The notes beneath the pieces were generated by a model. That model was given only the letters and a program-made list of their open reading frames with translations, was not told where the DNA came from and did not search any database. From assembly GCA_038238015.1 (NCBI GenBank), contig JBBRYA010000003.1, positions 45,685 to 109,684 on the forward strand: DNA of 64,000 nt. The letters run 5' to 3'. Position numbers and translations under genes: made by a program. Of this stretch, positions 41,637 through 50,277 are shown in pieces. The stretch's first letter is position 1. Each line of letters starts with the position of its first letter. This stretch comes from DASQFQ01 sp038238015. GTDB lineage: Bacteria > Actinomycetota > Thermoleophilia > Solirubrobacterales > Solirubrobacteraceae.

Positions 41637-42427
41637 AGCTGTCCGTCGTCATCCCGGCCCACAACGAGGCGGGCTCGATCGAGGCGACGGTGCAGGGCAT
41701 CCGCTCCGAGCTGCGCGGCGCGGCGATCCCGTACGAGATCGTGGTCATCGACGACGGGTCGACCGACCGGACGCTGGCGATCGTGCAGGGCCTGACCGGC
41801 GAGGGCGACGTGCGCGGCTTCCGCTCGCATAACGCGCGCGGCTTCGGCCACGCGGTGCGCTCGGGCCTGGATCGTTTCGACGGCGACGCGGTGGCGATCG
41901 TGATGGCCGACGCCTCCGACGACCCGCGCGACCTCGTCGAGTACCACCGGCTGCTCGAGGCGGGCTATGACTGCGCGTTCGGCTCGCGCTTCATCTCGGG
42001 CTCGCACGTCGAGGACTACCCGCGTCTGAAGCTCGCGATGAACCGCCTGGTCAACGCGGGCATCCGCGTCCTGTTCCGCCACGGCTACAACGACACCACC
42101 AACGCGTTCAAGGCCTACCGGCGCGAGGTCGTCGAGACGATCCAGCCGCTGCTGTCCAAGCACTTCAACCTCACCGTCGAGATGCCGCTGAAGGCGATCG
42201 TGCGCGGCCACTCCTTCGCGGTCGTGCCGATCTCCTGGCGCAACCGGCGCGCCGGCGAGTCAAAGCTCGCGCTGCGCGAGATGGGCTCGCGCTACCTGTT
42301 CATCGTGCTCTACGCGTTCCTGGAGAAGCATCTGAGCCGCGGCGACTACCGGCGTGTGGAGCCGGTCGAGCCGATGGCCCCCGCCGAGCCGGCGCCGCTG
42401 CGCGCGGTGGAGGACCGGTCGGCTTGA
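41633..42427 (+). CDS. GT2 polyprenyl-phosphate sugar synthase-like glycosyltransferase
   Basis: 264 aa from GTG 41633 (GTGA overlap). KLSVVIPAHNEAGSIEATVQ, YEIVVIDDGSTDRTLAIVQ, ARGFGHAVRSGLDRF, AIVMADASDDPRDLVEYHRL (DXD-like ADAS), FGSRFI and RVLFRHGYNDTTNAFKAYRR are characteristic of DPM1-like GT2 enzymes. SWRNRRAGESKLALREMGSR closes the domain. No strong membrane anchor is seen. It is likely to load a sugar onto polyprenyl phosphate for the next gene, a GT-C-like protein. Confidence 0.87.
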   Translation: MKLSVVIPAHNEAGSIEATVQGIRSELRGAAIPYEIVVIDDGSTDRTLAIVQGLTGEGDVRGFRSHNARGFGHAVRSGLDRFDGDAVAIVMADASDDPRDLVEYHRLLEAGYDCAFGSRFISGSHVEDYPRLKLAMNRLVNAGIRVLFRHGYNDTTNAFKAYRREVVETIQPLLSKHFNLTVEMPLKAIVRGHSFAVVPISWRNRRAGESKLALREMGSRYLFIVLYAFLEKHLSRGDYRRVEPVEPMAPAEPAPLRAVEDRSA

Positions 42428-44046
42428 GCGCGGTGCTCGAGCGCCCGGGCGCGGTCGCCGGACCCGGGCGCCCGGCGGGCGCCCGCGGGCCGCTGGGATG
42501 GCGCCTGGGCGTCCTCGCGCTCGCCTTCGCGCTGCTCCTGGGCGCCGCGGTGTTCCTCTACGCCGCCCGGCGCACGGGCTTCTACTTCGACGAGTGGGAC
42601 TTCATCCAGGACCGGCGCGGCTGGACGCTCGACGCGCTGCTCAAGCCCCACAACGAGCACCTCTCGCTGCTGCCGGTGCTCGTCTACAAGCTGCTGTTCG
42701 CCACCGCCGGCCTGGAGAGCCACGTGCCCTACCGGCTGGCCGGGATCGCGCTGCACCTCGGCATCGTCGTGCTCGTCCTCGCCTACGCCCGGCGCCGGGT
42801 CGGGGAGCTGCTCGCGCTCGGCGCCGCGGGCGCCGTGCTGTTCGTCGGGCCGGGGTCACTGGACGTCCTGTGGTCCTTCCAGATCGGCTTCCTCGGCTCG
42901 CTGGCCGCGGGCCTCGGGGCGCTGCTGTGCCTGGACCGCGAGGACCGCAGGGGCAACGTCGCGGCCGCGGTGCTGCTGACCGCGGCGCTGGCCTCCTCCT
43001 CGCTCGGGATCCCGCTGCTGGTGGCCGCCGCGGTCGAGCTGCTGGGCCGCCCGGATCGCCGGCGCCGCTGGCCGGTGCTGGTCGCGCCGGTCGTGCTCTA
43101 CGCCGTGTGGTACGCCGCCTATGGCGTGCCCAGCGGCGCGACCGCCGACAACCTCTTCGCGGGCCCGCGCTACGTGGCCGAGGCGGCGGCGGGAGCGGCC
43201 GGCGCGCTGTTCGGCCTCGACGTCGCCTGGGGCCGGCCGCTGCTGCTGGGGCTGCTCGCCGCGCTCGTGCTGAGCGTCCGGCGCGTCCCCGCGGTGCCGT
43301 GGCGACTGGCGGCGCTGGTCACCGCGCCGCTGGCGTTCTGGGCGCTGACCGCGCTTGCGCGGGCCGACAACGGCGAGCCCGACGCCGCGCGCTACCTCTA
43401 CCCCGGGGTGTTGTTCCTCGTGCTGATCGCGGTCGAGGCCGCGCGCGGGGTCCGCGCGCGCCCGCAGGCGCTCGTCGCGCTCGCGGCGCTGCTGGCCTTC
43501 GCGACGCTGTCGAACCTCAACGCGCTGCGCGACCAGGCCGGGTTCCTGCGCGACCAGACCACGATCGTCGACGGGGCGATCGCCGCGACGGAGATCGCCG
43601 GCCCGCGCGTCGGGCCGGAGTTCCAGCCCTCGCCGGTGACGGCGCCGCAGATCCGGTCCGGCCGCTACCTCGCGGCGGCGCGGGGGCTCGGCTCGCCCGC
43701 GCCGACACCGCGCGAGCTCGCGCACACCTTCCAAGCCGGCCGTGCCGCCGCCGACGCCGCGCTGGTGCGCGGCTACAACCTCGCGCTCGCCCCGGCAGGC
43801 GGCGCGCGCGCCGGCGCCGGGTGCCGGAGAGCGAACAACCTCGAGCTCGTCGTCCCGCGAGGCGGCCTGCTGATCGACGGCGCGGCCAAGGTATCCGTGC
43901 GGCGCTGGTCTGACCTCTACTCCGAGCCGTTGGCCGGCGCCCCTGCCGGCGCGGCCGTGCTGCGGATCCCGGCTGATCGCGGCGGCGCGCCCTGGCGCGC
44001 GAAGATCGCCGGCGGGGCGCCGGTCCGCGTATGTCCGCTGCCGTGA
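42424..44046 (+). CDS. Polytopic GT-C-like membrane protein
   Basis: 540 aa from TTG 42424 (TTGA overlap). About ten helices, beginning WRLGVLALAFALLLGAAVFL. The first outer loop has TGFYFDEWDFIQDRRGWTLD, with an Asp-Glu pair in the position used by GT-C catalysts, then LKPHNEHLSLLPVLVYKLLF. A C-terminal exported region (about 395-540) has one or two Cys. It probably uses a polyprenyl-phosphate sugar from the GT2 upstream, at the outer membrane face. The family is unnamed to me. Confidence 0.72.
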   Translation: MSAVLERPGAVAGPGRPAGARGPLGWRLGVLALAFALLLGAAVFLYAARRTGFYFDEWDFIQDRRGWTLDALLKPHNEHLSLLPVLVYKLLFATAGLESHVPYRLAGIALHLGIVVLVLAYARRRVGELLALGAAGAVLFVGPGSLDVLWSFQIGFLGSLAAGLGALLCLDREDRRGNVAAAVLLTAALASSSLGIPLLVAAAVELLGRPDRRRRWPVLVAPVVLYAVWYAAYGVPSGATADNLFAGPRYVAEAAAGAAGALFGLDVAWGRPLLLGLLAALVLSVRRVPAVPWRLAALVTAPLAFWALTALARADNGEPDAARYLYPGVLFLVLIAVEAARGVRARPQALVALAALLAFATLSNLNALRDQAGFLRDQTTIVDGAIAATEIAGPRVGPEFQPSPVTAPQIRSGRYLAAARGLGSPAPTPRELAHTFQAGRAAADAALVRGYNLALAPAGGARAGAGCRRANNLELVVPRGGLLIDGAAKVSVRRWSDLYSEPLAGAPAGAAVLRIPADRGGAPWRAKIAGGAPVRVCPLP

Positions 44047-45050
44047 CCGAGGCGCCAGCCGCCCCGCGCCGCCACGGCCGGCGCTGGCTCGGCCTGCTCG
44101 TCTCCGCCCTCGCCCTGCTGGGCTTCGCCTGGTGGGCGGCCCACCAGGAGGCGCCGACGATCCCGACCTCGGCGGCCGCGCTCTCCAAGCTGGGCCTCGG
44201 GGTGCTCGTCTACGCCGCCGCGACCGTCGTGCGCGGCTGGCGCTGGCACGTGCTGCTGCGGCGCTCGGGGGTCGAGCACCACGCCGCCGACGCCTACGCG
44301 CTGGCCCCCGTCGGCTACATGGGCAACACGATCTTGCCCGCCCGCGGCGGCGAGCTGCTGCGGGTGGTGCTGCTCGCCGCCCGCTCGCCCGCGCGCAAGC
44401 GCGAGATCGCCGGCGCGATCCTCGCCGAGCGCCTGCTCGACGCGCTGGTGCTCGCGGGGCTGTTCGTGCTGCTCACGCTCGCGAGGATCGGCGGGTCGCC
44501 GGCGGGCGACTGGCCGGCCGTGGCGGCGGCGGTCGGGCTCGCGCTGGTCGGGGCCGCGGCGATCGCGGCGCTGCGCCTGGGCCACAGCCCGCGCTTCGCG
44601 GCGCTGGTCGAGCGCGTGCGCCCCGTCGCGCGCGCCAGCGTCCTACTGTTCCGCCCGGTCGGCGCGCTGCTCGCGCTGGCCACCGCCGGCGTGTGGCTGC
44701 TGGAGGGCATCGTCTTCACGCTCGTCGGCGGAGCGCTCGGGCTCGGGGTGAGCCTGCTCGAGGGCGTCTTCCTCGTCGTGCTCTCGAGCTTCTTCGCGCT
44801 GATCCCGGCGGCGCCGGCCTATGCGGGGACCTTCGACGCGGCGATCGTCTTCGGCCTCAAGGCGCTGAAGATCACGGGCGGCGCGGCGTTCTCCTTCGCC
44901 CTGCTCGTGCGCGCGGTGCTGTTCGTCCCGATCACGGTTGTCGGCCTGGTGCTCGTCGTCGCGCGGTACGGCGGCTGGCGCGCGGTGCGCGCCGCCGAGC
45001 ATCAGGGCGGGGACGAGGAGGAGCCGGGGCGCAGCCTGCGCGCGCGGTAG
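44031..45050 (+). CDS. Flippase-like (lysylphosphatidylglycerol-synthase TM / AglD-type) membrane protein
   Basis: 339 aa. Helices and motifs of the LPG_synthase_TM/UPF0104 fold: VRGWRWHVLLRRSG, LAPVGYMGNTILPARGGELL, LLEGIVFTLVGGALGLGVSL, and SFFALIPAAPAYAGTFDAAI, the conserved P-x-P-G-x-x-G-like loop. Such proteins accompany polyprenyl-glycan enzymes and are thought to flip or bind lipid-linked substrates. ATG 44031 overlaps the previous gene by 16 nt; GTG 44043 (GTGA overlap) is an equally likely start. The 3' end overlaps the convergent gene by 49 nt. Confidence 0.84.
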   Translation: MSAAVTEAPAAPRRHGRRWLGLLVSALALLGFAWWAAHQEAPTIPTSAAALSKLGLGVLVYAAATVVRGWRWHVLLRRSGVEHHAADAYALAPVGYMGNTILPARGGELLRVVLLAARSPARKREIAGAILAERLLDALVLAGLFVLLTLARIGGSPAGDWPAVAAAVGLALVGAAAIAALRLGHSPRFAALVERVRPVARASVLLFRPVGALLALATAGVWLLEGIVFTLVGGALGLGVSLLEGVFLVVLSSFFALIPAAPAYAGTFDAAIVFGLKALKITGGAAFSFALLVRAVLFVPITVVGLVLVVARYGGWRAVRAAEHQGGDEEEPGRSLRAR

Positions 45051-47218
45051 AGCGCCCGGTAGCCCGCGCGCAGCAGCGCGAACATGAGCTTGCGCAGCGG
45101 CGCGCGCGCCGACACCGCCAGCAGCGCGCGCTGGACCTCGGGCGGCAGCCACCCCTTCGGGCCCACGAGCGAGAGCGCGAGGTCGGTGAGATCGTCGGCC
45201 GGGTCGTGCAGCGCGCGCCCCGGCGCGACGGCCGCCTCGCGGTAGATCTCGACGGCGCGCTCGGCGTAGCGGTCCCACGTGAAGCGCGCGCCCGCCGCGC
45301 GGACCGCGTCGACCAGGCGCTCGCGCTCGCCCGCGTCGGCCAGCAGCGCGGCGGCGCGCGCCGCGGTGGCCTCGACGTCCCATGGCACGATGCCCGCTGC
45401 CTCGGCGGGCAGCACCTCGGCGAGCGAGGAGTGCGCCGCCCACAGCGAGGCGAGGCCGGCCTCGGCCGCCTCGAAGGGGATCAGCCCGAAGCCCTCCTGC
45501 GCGGTCGGGTAGAGCATCAGCGAGGCGTTCGCGTACAGCCACGCCTTGAGCTCCTCCGACACCGGCCCGAGGTCCAGCGCGTCGGCCGACGCCTCGGGCT
45601 CGCCCGCGCGCCAGGCGGCCTCCTCGCGCGCCGAGGTGCCGTGGTCGGCGTGGCCGCCTGCCAGCACGAGGCGGCCCGCGAAGCCGTGGGAGCGGCGTAG
45701 GCGGGCGAAGACGGCCATCGCGAACGGGCGGTTCTTGTGCTGGAAGTCCGTTCCCAGGCAGAGCAGGAAGCCGCGCTCGCGCAGGTCCGCGGGCCCGTCC
45801 TCGGGCGCCCGGGCCTCGGTCGTGCGCGCCAGCGCGCGATGGTCGACCCCGAGCGGAACCACCGCCGAGCGCGCTGCGTCGACGAGGTCCTCGTCGAGCG
45901 CCTCGCGGCGCGTGTGGTCGGTCGAGAACACCACGCGGTCGACGGCCATCAGCACCTCGCGGGTCAGCTCGCGGTAGCCGCGCCACTCGTCGTAGTCATA
46001 GAAGTAGATCGGGTTGCGGTAGGCGATCACATCCTGCTGCGTGAGCACGACCCGCCGGCCGAGGCGCCGGAGGTAGCGCAGGTCCAGCGGGTTGACGACC
46101 TGGAACGGGCGGTGGGCGACGTCGTCTGAGCGCACGCCCTCCGACGCCTCGTCGTTGAACAGGCGCTCGACGTCGAGCCCGTCGAGCACCGCGCTCGCTG
46201 CCGGGCCGATCGTGCGCGGGATCCGCACCCGCAGCTTCACCTCGCCGTGGCGCGCGAGCGCGGCGATCAGCTCGAGCGTGAGCACCTGCGTGCCGGTGAT
46301 GTGCGGGCCCAGCGAGGAGCCGTCGATCGTCACCGACAGGCGCCCGAGCGCGAGCCGCCCGGCGGCGAGCGAGCGCGCCAGCGGGATCGTCTCCGAGCTC
46401 GCCGCCTCCCTCACCGCCTCCGCGTAGTAGGGGTAGCGGCGGTTGAGCTCGCGCTCGTGCTCGAGCTGCGTCGGGGTCATCGACTCGGTGAAGCTCGCGC
46501 GGCCGTGGTGCAGGACGTAGAGGTCGTCGGCGACGACGTGCAGCAGCCCGTGCCCGATGCAGCGCTGGGAGAAGTCGACCTCCTCGCCGTAGCCGGGCGA
46601 GAACGCCTCGTCGAAGCCGCCCACCAGCTCGAGCGCCGAGCGCCGGACGTACAGGCAGTGGCCGATCCCCGTGGGGATCGCGGGGTGCAGCCTCGGCGAG
46701 GCCGCGGCGACGGCCGCGGCGGCCTGCTCGAGCGTGAAGCCCGGCGGAAGCTCCGGAGAGGGCCGGTCGCGATCGGGCAGCGAGAGGATCGTGCCGTTGT
46801 TGGTGAGCGTGCTCGCGGTGGCCACGAGCTCGTCGGTGTAGGCGGCGGCGCGCAGGCGCTCAAGCCAGGACGAGGGGACCTCGACGTCGGAGTTGAGCAG
46901 CACCACGTCCGCCGGCGCGGCTGCGGCGAAGCCCGCGTTGGCGTTGCCGACGAAGCCGAGGTTGCGCGTCTGGCGCAGGTAGGCGACGTCGAGGCGGTCG
47001 CCGGCCTCCTCGGCGATCGCGCGGGTGATCGCCTCCACGCCGTCGCCGGGGCTCGCATCGTCGGTGACGAGGACCGCCACCCGGTCGCTCACCGAAGCCA
47101 GGACGCTGCGCAGGCACGCCTCGAAGAGCGCCTCGGCCCCGTAGACGGGGATGCAGACCACGCTGTCGCCGCGAGCGGCGCCAAGCAGCTCGCCGGGCGC
47201 GAGGACGCGGATGCTCAT
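45002..47218 (-). CDS. Bifunctional glycosyltransferase: GT2 then GT4
   Basis: 738 aa. Residues 1-270 are GT2 (VVCIPVYGAEALFEACLRSV, VTDDASPG, NLGFVGNANAGFAAA, VVLLNSDVEVPSSWL as DXD, FSPGYGEEVDFSQRC). Residues about 290-690 are GT4 (LSVTIDGSSLGPHITGTQVL, GFLLCLGTDFQHKNRPFAMA, LYPTAQEGFGLIPFEAAEAG). A 60-residue tail may bind membrane. Two linked transferases could add a disaccharide or alternate in a polymer. TATCCT lies 8 nt before the ATG. The divergent gene at 47266 has the same two domains in the reverse order. Confidence 0.88.
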   Translation of the reverse strand: MSIRVLAPGELLGAARGDSVVCIPVYGAEALFEACLRSVLASVSDRVAVLVTDDASPGDGVEAITRAIAEEAGDRLDVAYLRQTRNLGFVGNANAGFAAAAPADVVLLNSDVEVPSSWLERLRAAAYTDELVATASTLTNNGTILSLPDRDRPSPELPPGFTLEQAAAAVAAASPRLHPAIPTGIGHCLYVRRSALELVGGFDEAFSPGYGEEVDFSQRCIGHGLLHVVADDLYVLHHGRASFTESMTPTQLEHERELNRRYPYYAEAVREAASSETIPLARSLAAGRLALGRLSVTIDGSSLGPHITGTQVLTLELIAALARHGEVKLRVRIPRTIGPAASAVLDGLDVERLFNDEASEGVRSDDVAHRPFQVVNPLDLRYLRRLGRRVVLTQQDVIAYRNPIYFYDYDEWRGYRELTREVLMAVDRVVFSTDHTRREALDEDLVDAARSAVVPLGVDHRALARTTEARAPEDGPADLRERGFLLCLGTDFQHKNRPFAMAVFARLRRSHGFAGRLVLAGGHADHGTSAREEAAWRAGEPEASADALDLGPVSEELKAWLYANASLMLYPTAQEGFGLIPFEAAEAGLASLWAAHSSLAEVLPAEAAGIVPWDVEATAARAAALLADAGERERLVDAVRAAGARFTWDRYAERAVEIYREAAVAPGRALHDPADDLTDLALSLVGPKGWLPPEVQRALLAVSARAPLRKLMFALLRAGYRALYRARRLRPGSSSSPP

Positions 47219-47226
47219 CGGCGGCG

Positions 47227-47254
47227 AGGATAGAGACCGGTCCCTTGCTACGGT
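47227..47254. promoter_or_regulatory. Divergent -10 boxes between the two GT2/GT4 fusions
   Basis: Minus-strand TATCCT (47232-47227) is 8 nt before ATG 47218. Plus-strand TACGGT (47249-47254) is 11 nt before ATG 47266. The whole intergenic space is 47 nt, so the two promoters must overlap in any -35 region. Confidence 0.5.
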
Positions 47255-47265
47255 CCGCCGCCACT

Positions 47266-49236
47266 ATGGCCCGACCGCATATCGTCCTCGTCGGCCGGGA
47301 GCTCTATCCCTTCGTCGGCGGCGGCATCGCGCCGATCATCGCCGCCAACGCGCAGGCGCTCTCCGACGTCGCCGACGTCACCCTCCTCACGACGCACCTG
47401 CACCGCGAGGCCTACGAGCGACTGATCGTCGCCGGCCCGCTCTACGGGCCCGGCGTGGAGGTCGAGTTCGTGACCGAGCCGGGGCCGGAGCCGGGCGCGC
47501 GCGGCGCGCACTATTCGCACATGCACGCGTGGAGCTCGCGGGTGTTCGAGCATCTCGCCGAGCGCTTCGGTCACCGCCCGCCTGACCTCATCGAGTTCTG
47601 CGACTACCTGGCCGAGGGCTTCGTGACGATGCAGGCCAAGCACACCGCCGAGCCGTTCCTCAGCCGCACGATCGTGGCCGTGCGCATGCACACCAGCGCC
47701 GAGATGGCGAGTGTGCTCAACGGGCGCCTGCGCACCGACATGGAGACCGAGGCGGTGTTCGACGCCGAGCGCTTCTGCCTACGGCACGCCGACCGCCTCC
47801 TGTACTCGGGTGGCGACGTGATGGAGACCTACCGGCGCTATTACGGCCCGTCCGCCCTCGCGTCGGCGAGCAAGGTGCTCGAGGCCTTCCACGTCGACTA
47901 CGTGCCGGCGCCGGGCGACGAGCCGGCCGCGGAGGGCCCGCTGCGGGTGCTCTTCCTCGGCCGGCTCGAGCGCCGCAAGGGCGTGCAGAACCTCATGCGT
48001 GCGGTCAACCGGATCGGCTACCGCGACTGGCGATTGACGCTTCTGGGCGGCGACACCGACACCGGTCCGCTGGGGACCTCGATGTTCGGCCAGCTCGAGC
48101 TGCAGGCAGCCGGGGACGAGCGCGTGGTATTCGCCAAGCCGGTGCCCCGCGCCGAGGTCGGCGCGATGATCCACGCTCACGACGTCGTCGTCGTGCCGTC
48201 GCTGTGGGAGTGCTGGCCGAACGTCGCTCGCGAGGCCTTCCTCTACAACCGCCCCGTGCTCGCCACGCCGGTCGGCGGGCTCGTCGACATGGTCGAGCCG
48301 GACCGCTCGGGCTGGCTGACCCGCGACACCTCGGTGGCGGCGCTGGTGGAGGCGCTCGAGGAGCTGATTGAGCAGCCGCAGCGCGCGCACGAGCTGATCC
48401 GAGCGGGCGGGCCCCGCCAGGCGCTCGAGCGCCTGCACGACGCCGACCGTACCCGCCGCGAGTACCTCGAGTTGCTGGGGTCGCCGCCCTCGCCGCGGTC
48501 GCGACCCGCCCGCCGCCCGCTGGTCTCGATCGTGGTGCCCTACTTCAAGATGCACGAGCACGTCCGTGAGACGATCGAGTCGATCGAGGCTCAGAGCTGG
48601 CCGCGGATCGAGACCGTCTTGGTCAACGACGGGTCCTACCGTCGCGAGGACGCGATCGTCGAGGCGCTGGCGGAGGAGTTCGGCTTCACCGTCGTCGGGC
48701 AGCCCAACTCGGGGCTGAGCGCAGCGCGCAACCTCGGCGTCAGCCAGTCGCACGGCACCTACGTGCTGCCGCTCGACCCCGACGACATGCTCGCGCCGGA
48801 TTTCGTCGAGCGCTGTGTCGACGCGATGGAGCGCCACGAGGATCTGGCCTACGTAGCGACGTGGTCGACCTACGTGAACGAGCGAAGCGTCCCGTTGCGA
48901 CCCGAGCAGGGCTACCGGCCCTACGGCAACTGGTCGCGCCTGGTCGACCGCGAGAACGTCGCCGGCGCCGGCACCGCGCTGATCCGCCGCCGCTGGTTCG
49001 ACCTCGGGTATCGCTACAACGTGGACCTCACGAGCTACGAGGACTGGTTCCTCTACCGCGAGCTCGCGCGCGCGGGGCATTTCGGGGGAGTGATCCCGCG
49101 CAAGCTGTTCCTCTACCGCGTGCGCGAGGCCTCGATGCTGCGCAGCTACGGGATGGCCAACATGACGGTGCTGCACGACGAGATGCGGGCGCTGCTGAGA
49201 GAGGGGGAGATGCGATGGGAGCCTCAGAGCGCCTGA
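47266..49236 (+). CDS. Bifunctional glycosyltransferase: GT4 then GT2
   Basis: 656 aa. Residues 1-405 are GT4 (HIVLVGRELYPFVGGGIAPI, LIEFCDYLAEGF, RVLFLGRLERRKGVQNLMRA, VVVPSLWECWPNVAREAFLY with RPVLATPVGGLVDMV). Residues about 419-656 are GT2 (LVSIVVPYFKMHEHVRETIE, VLVNDGS, GLSAARNLGVSQSHGTYVLP with LDPDDMLAPDF as DXD, then YEDWFLYRELARAGHFGG). It is probably a two-step transferase or polymerase acting in the cytoplasm. It overlaps the following methyltransferase by 22 nt. Confidence 0.88.
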   Translation: MARPHIVLVGRELYPFVGGGIAPIIAANAQALSDVADVTLLTTHLHREAYERLIVAGPLYGPGVEVEFVTEPGPEPGARGAHYSHMHAWSSRVFEHLAERFGHRPPDLIEFCDYLAEGFVTMQAKHTAEPFLSRTIVAVRMHTSAEMASVLNGRLRTDMETEAVFDAERFCLRHADRLLYSGGDVMETYRRYYGPSALASASKVLEAFHVDYVPAPGDEPAAEGPLRVLFLGRLERRKGVQNLMRAVNRIGYRDWRLTLLGGDTDTGPLGTSMFGQLELQAAGDERVVFAKPVPRAEVGAMIHAHDVVVVPSLWECWPNVAREAFLYNRPVLATPVGGLVDMVEPDRSGWLTRDTSVAALVEALEELIEQPQRAHELIRAGGPRQALERLHDADRTRREYLELLGSPPSPRSRPARRPLVSIVVPYFKMHEHVRETIESIEAQSWPRIETVLVNDGSYRREDAIVEALAEEFGFTVVGQPNSGLSAARNLGVSQSHGTYVLPLDPDDMLAPDFVERCVDAMERHEDLAYVATWSTYVNERSVPLRPEQGYRPYGNWSRLVDRENVAGAGTALIRRRWFDLGYRYNVDLTSYEDWFLYRELARAGHFGGVIPRKLFLYRVREASMLRSYGMANMTVLHDEMRALLREGEMRWEPQSA

Positions 49237-50258
49237 GCCTCGAGCAGGTGCGCGCCGGCGACGTGCTGTCGGCCTCGCACCTGCATCGCTACGAGCTCGC
49301 GGGGTCTCTGTGCGGCGGCCGGCGGGTTCTCGACCTCGCGTGCGGCATCGGCTACGGCGCCGACATCATCGCTCGGCGCGGCGCCGCCTCAATCCTGGGC
49401 GTCGACCTCGACGCGGACGCGATCGAGGAGGCGCGGCGCACTTTCGCCCGCGACGGCGTGCGCTTCGAAACCGGCGACGCGATCGAGCGCCTGCGGCGCC
49501 TGGACCCCGAGGAGGTCGACGTGGTCGTCGCATTCGAGGCGCTCGAGCACCTCGAGCGCCTCGACGAGGCGCTCACGCTGCTGCGCGAGCACGCGGCCGC
49601 GGGCGTCAGGCTTGTTCTGTCGGTGCCCAACAGCCGCACCTTCCGCGAGGAGAACGAGTTCCATCTCACCGACTTCGGCTACGACGAGATGCGCGAGACG
49701 TTCACGCCCTTCGGCGATGCCGTCGTGTTGTGCCAGCACCTCGCCGAGGGCTCGCTGCTGACCGGCGCGGGCGAGGGCTTGACCGGTCGCGTTGGGGCGC
49801 CGGAAACCGCCGAGCCCGAGTACGCGAACAACTACGTCGCCGTGATCGGCTTCGGCGACGCTGCCGTCGGCGACGCGACGGCGCAGCTGAACCTCGTGAC
49901 CATTCCGAGCCACAACCGCTACATGCTCGAGCTCCAGGCCGCCAACGAGGAGCTGCGCGCCGCCAACCGCCGGCTCTCCCAGGCCTGGCTCGGCGTCCAC
50001 GACGCCGCCGCCGCGTCGATCGTGGCGCGCTACGAGCGCGACCAGTGGCGCCTCGGCCAGCTCGAGGAGCAGTTCGAGCTCCAGGAAGCGGGGTTCACGG
50101 CGACCGTGGAGCGCTACGAGAAGGCGATCGAGCTGGAGCGCGCGTGGCGCGATGCGCCGCGCTACAAGGCCGTCGACGCGGTGCGCGACCAGCTGCTGAG
50201 GCTGCCCGGGTTCGGCGGCGGGGCCGAACGCGCCTGGCGACGGATCGCGCGCCGCTGA
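49215..50258 (+). CDS. SAM-dependent methyltransferase with C-terminal coiled coil
   Basis: 347 aa from ATG 49215, with GGGGGAG at 49203-49209 as Shine-Dalgarno. Motif I is VLDLACGIGYGADIIARRGA, then LGVDLDADAIEEA, VDVVVAFEALEHLERLDEAL and VRLVLSVPNSRTF. After about residue 235 a coiled coil follows (MLELQAANEELRAANRRLSQ; WRLGQLEEQFELQEAG), ending in a Trp/Arg-rich tail (LERAWRDAPRYKAV). A methyltransferase plus coiled coil again recalls chain-capping and chain-length enzymes. It is coupled to the GT4-GT2 gene. Confidence 0.85.
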   Translation: MGASERLSLEQVRAGDVLSASHLHRYELAGSLCGGRRVLDLACGIGYGADIIARRGAASILGVDLDADAIEEARRTFARDGVRFETGDAIERLRRLDPEEVDVVVAFEALEHLERLDEALTLLREHAAAGVRLVLSVPNSRTFREENEFHLTDFGYDEMRETFTPFGDAVVLCQHLAEGSLLTGAGEGLTGRVGAPETAEPEYANNYVAVIGFGDAAVGDATAQLNLVTIPSHNRYMLELQAANEELRAANRRLSQAWLGVHDAAAASIVARYERDQWRLGQLEEQFELQEAGFTATVERYEKAIELERAWRDAPRYKAVDAVRDQLLRLPGFGGGAERAWRRIARR

Positions 50259-50263
50259 GCCCC

Positions 50264-50269
50264 TATCCT
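50264..50269 (+). promoter_or_regulatory. -10 box TATCCT before the gene at 50278
   Basis: TATCCT ends 8 nt before ATG 50278, in the 19-nt space after the methyltransferase stop. Confidence 0.5.
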
Positions 50270-50277
50270 TCCCCGGC

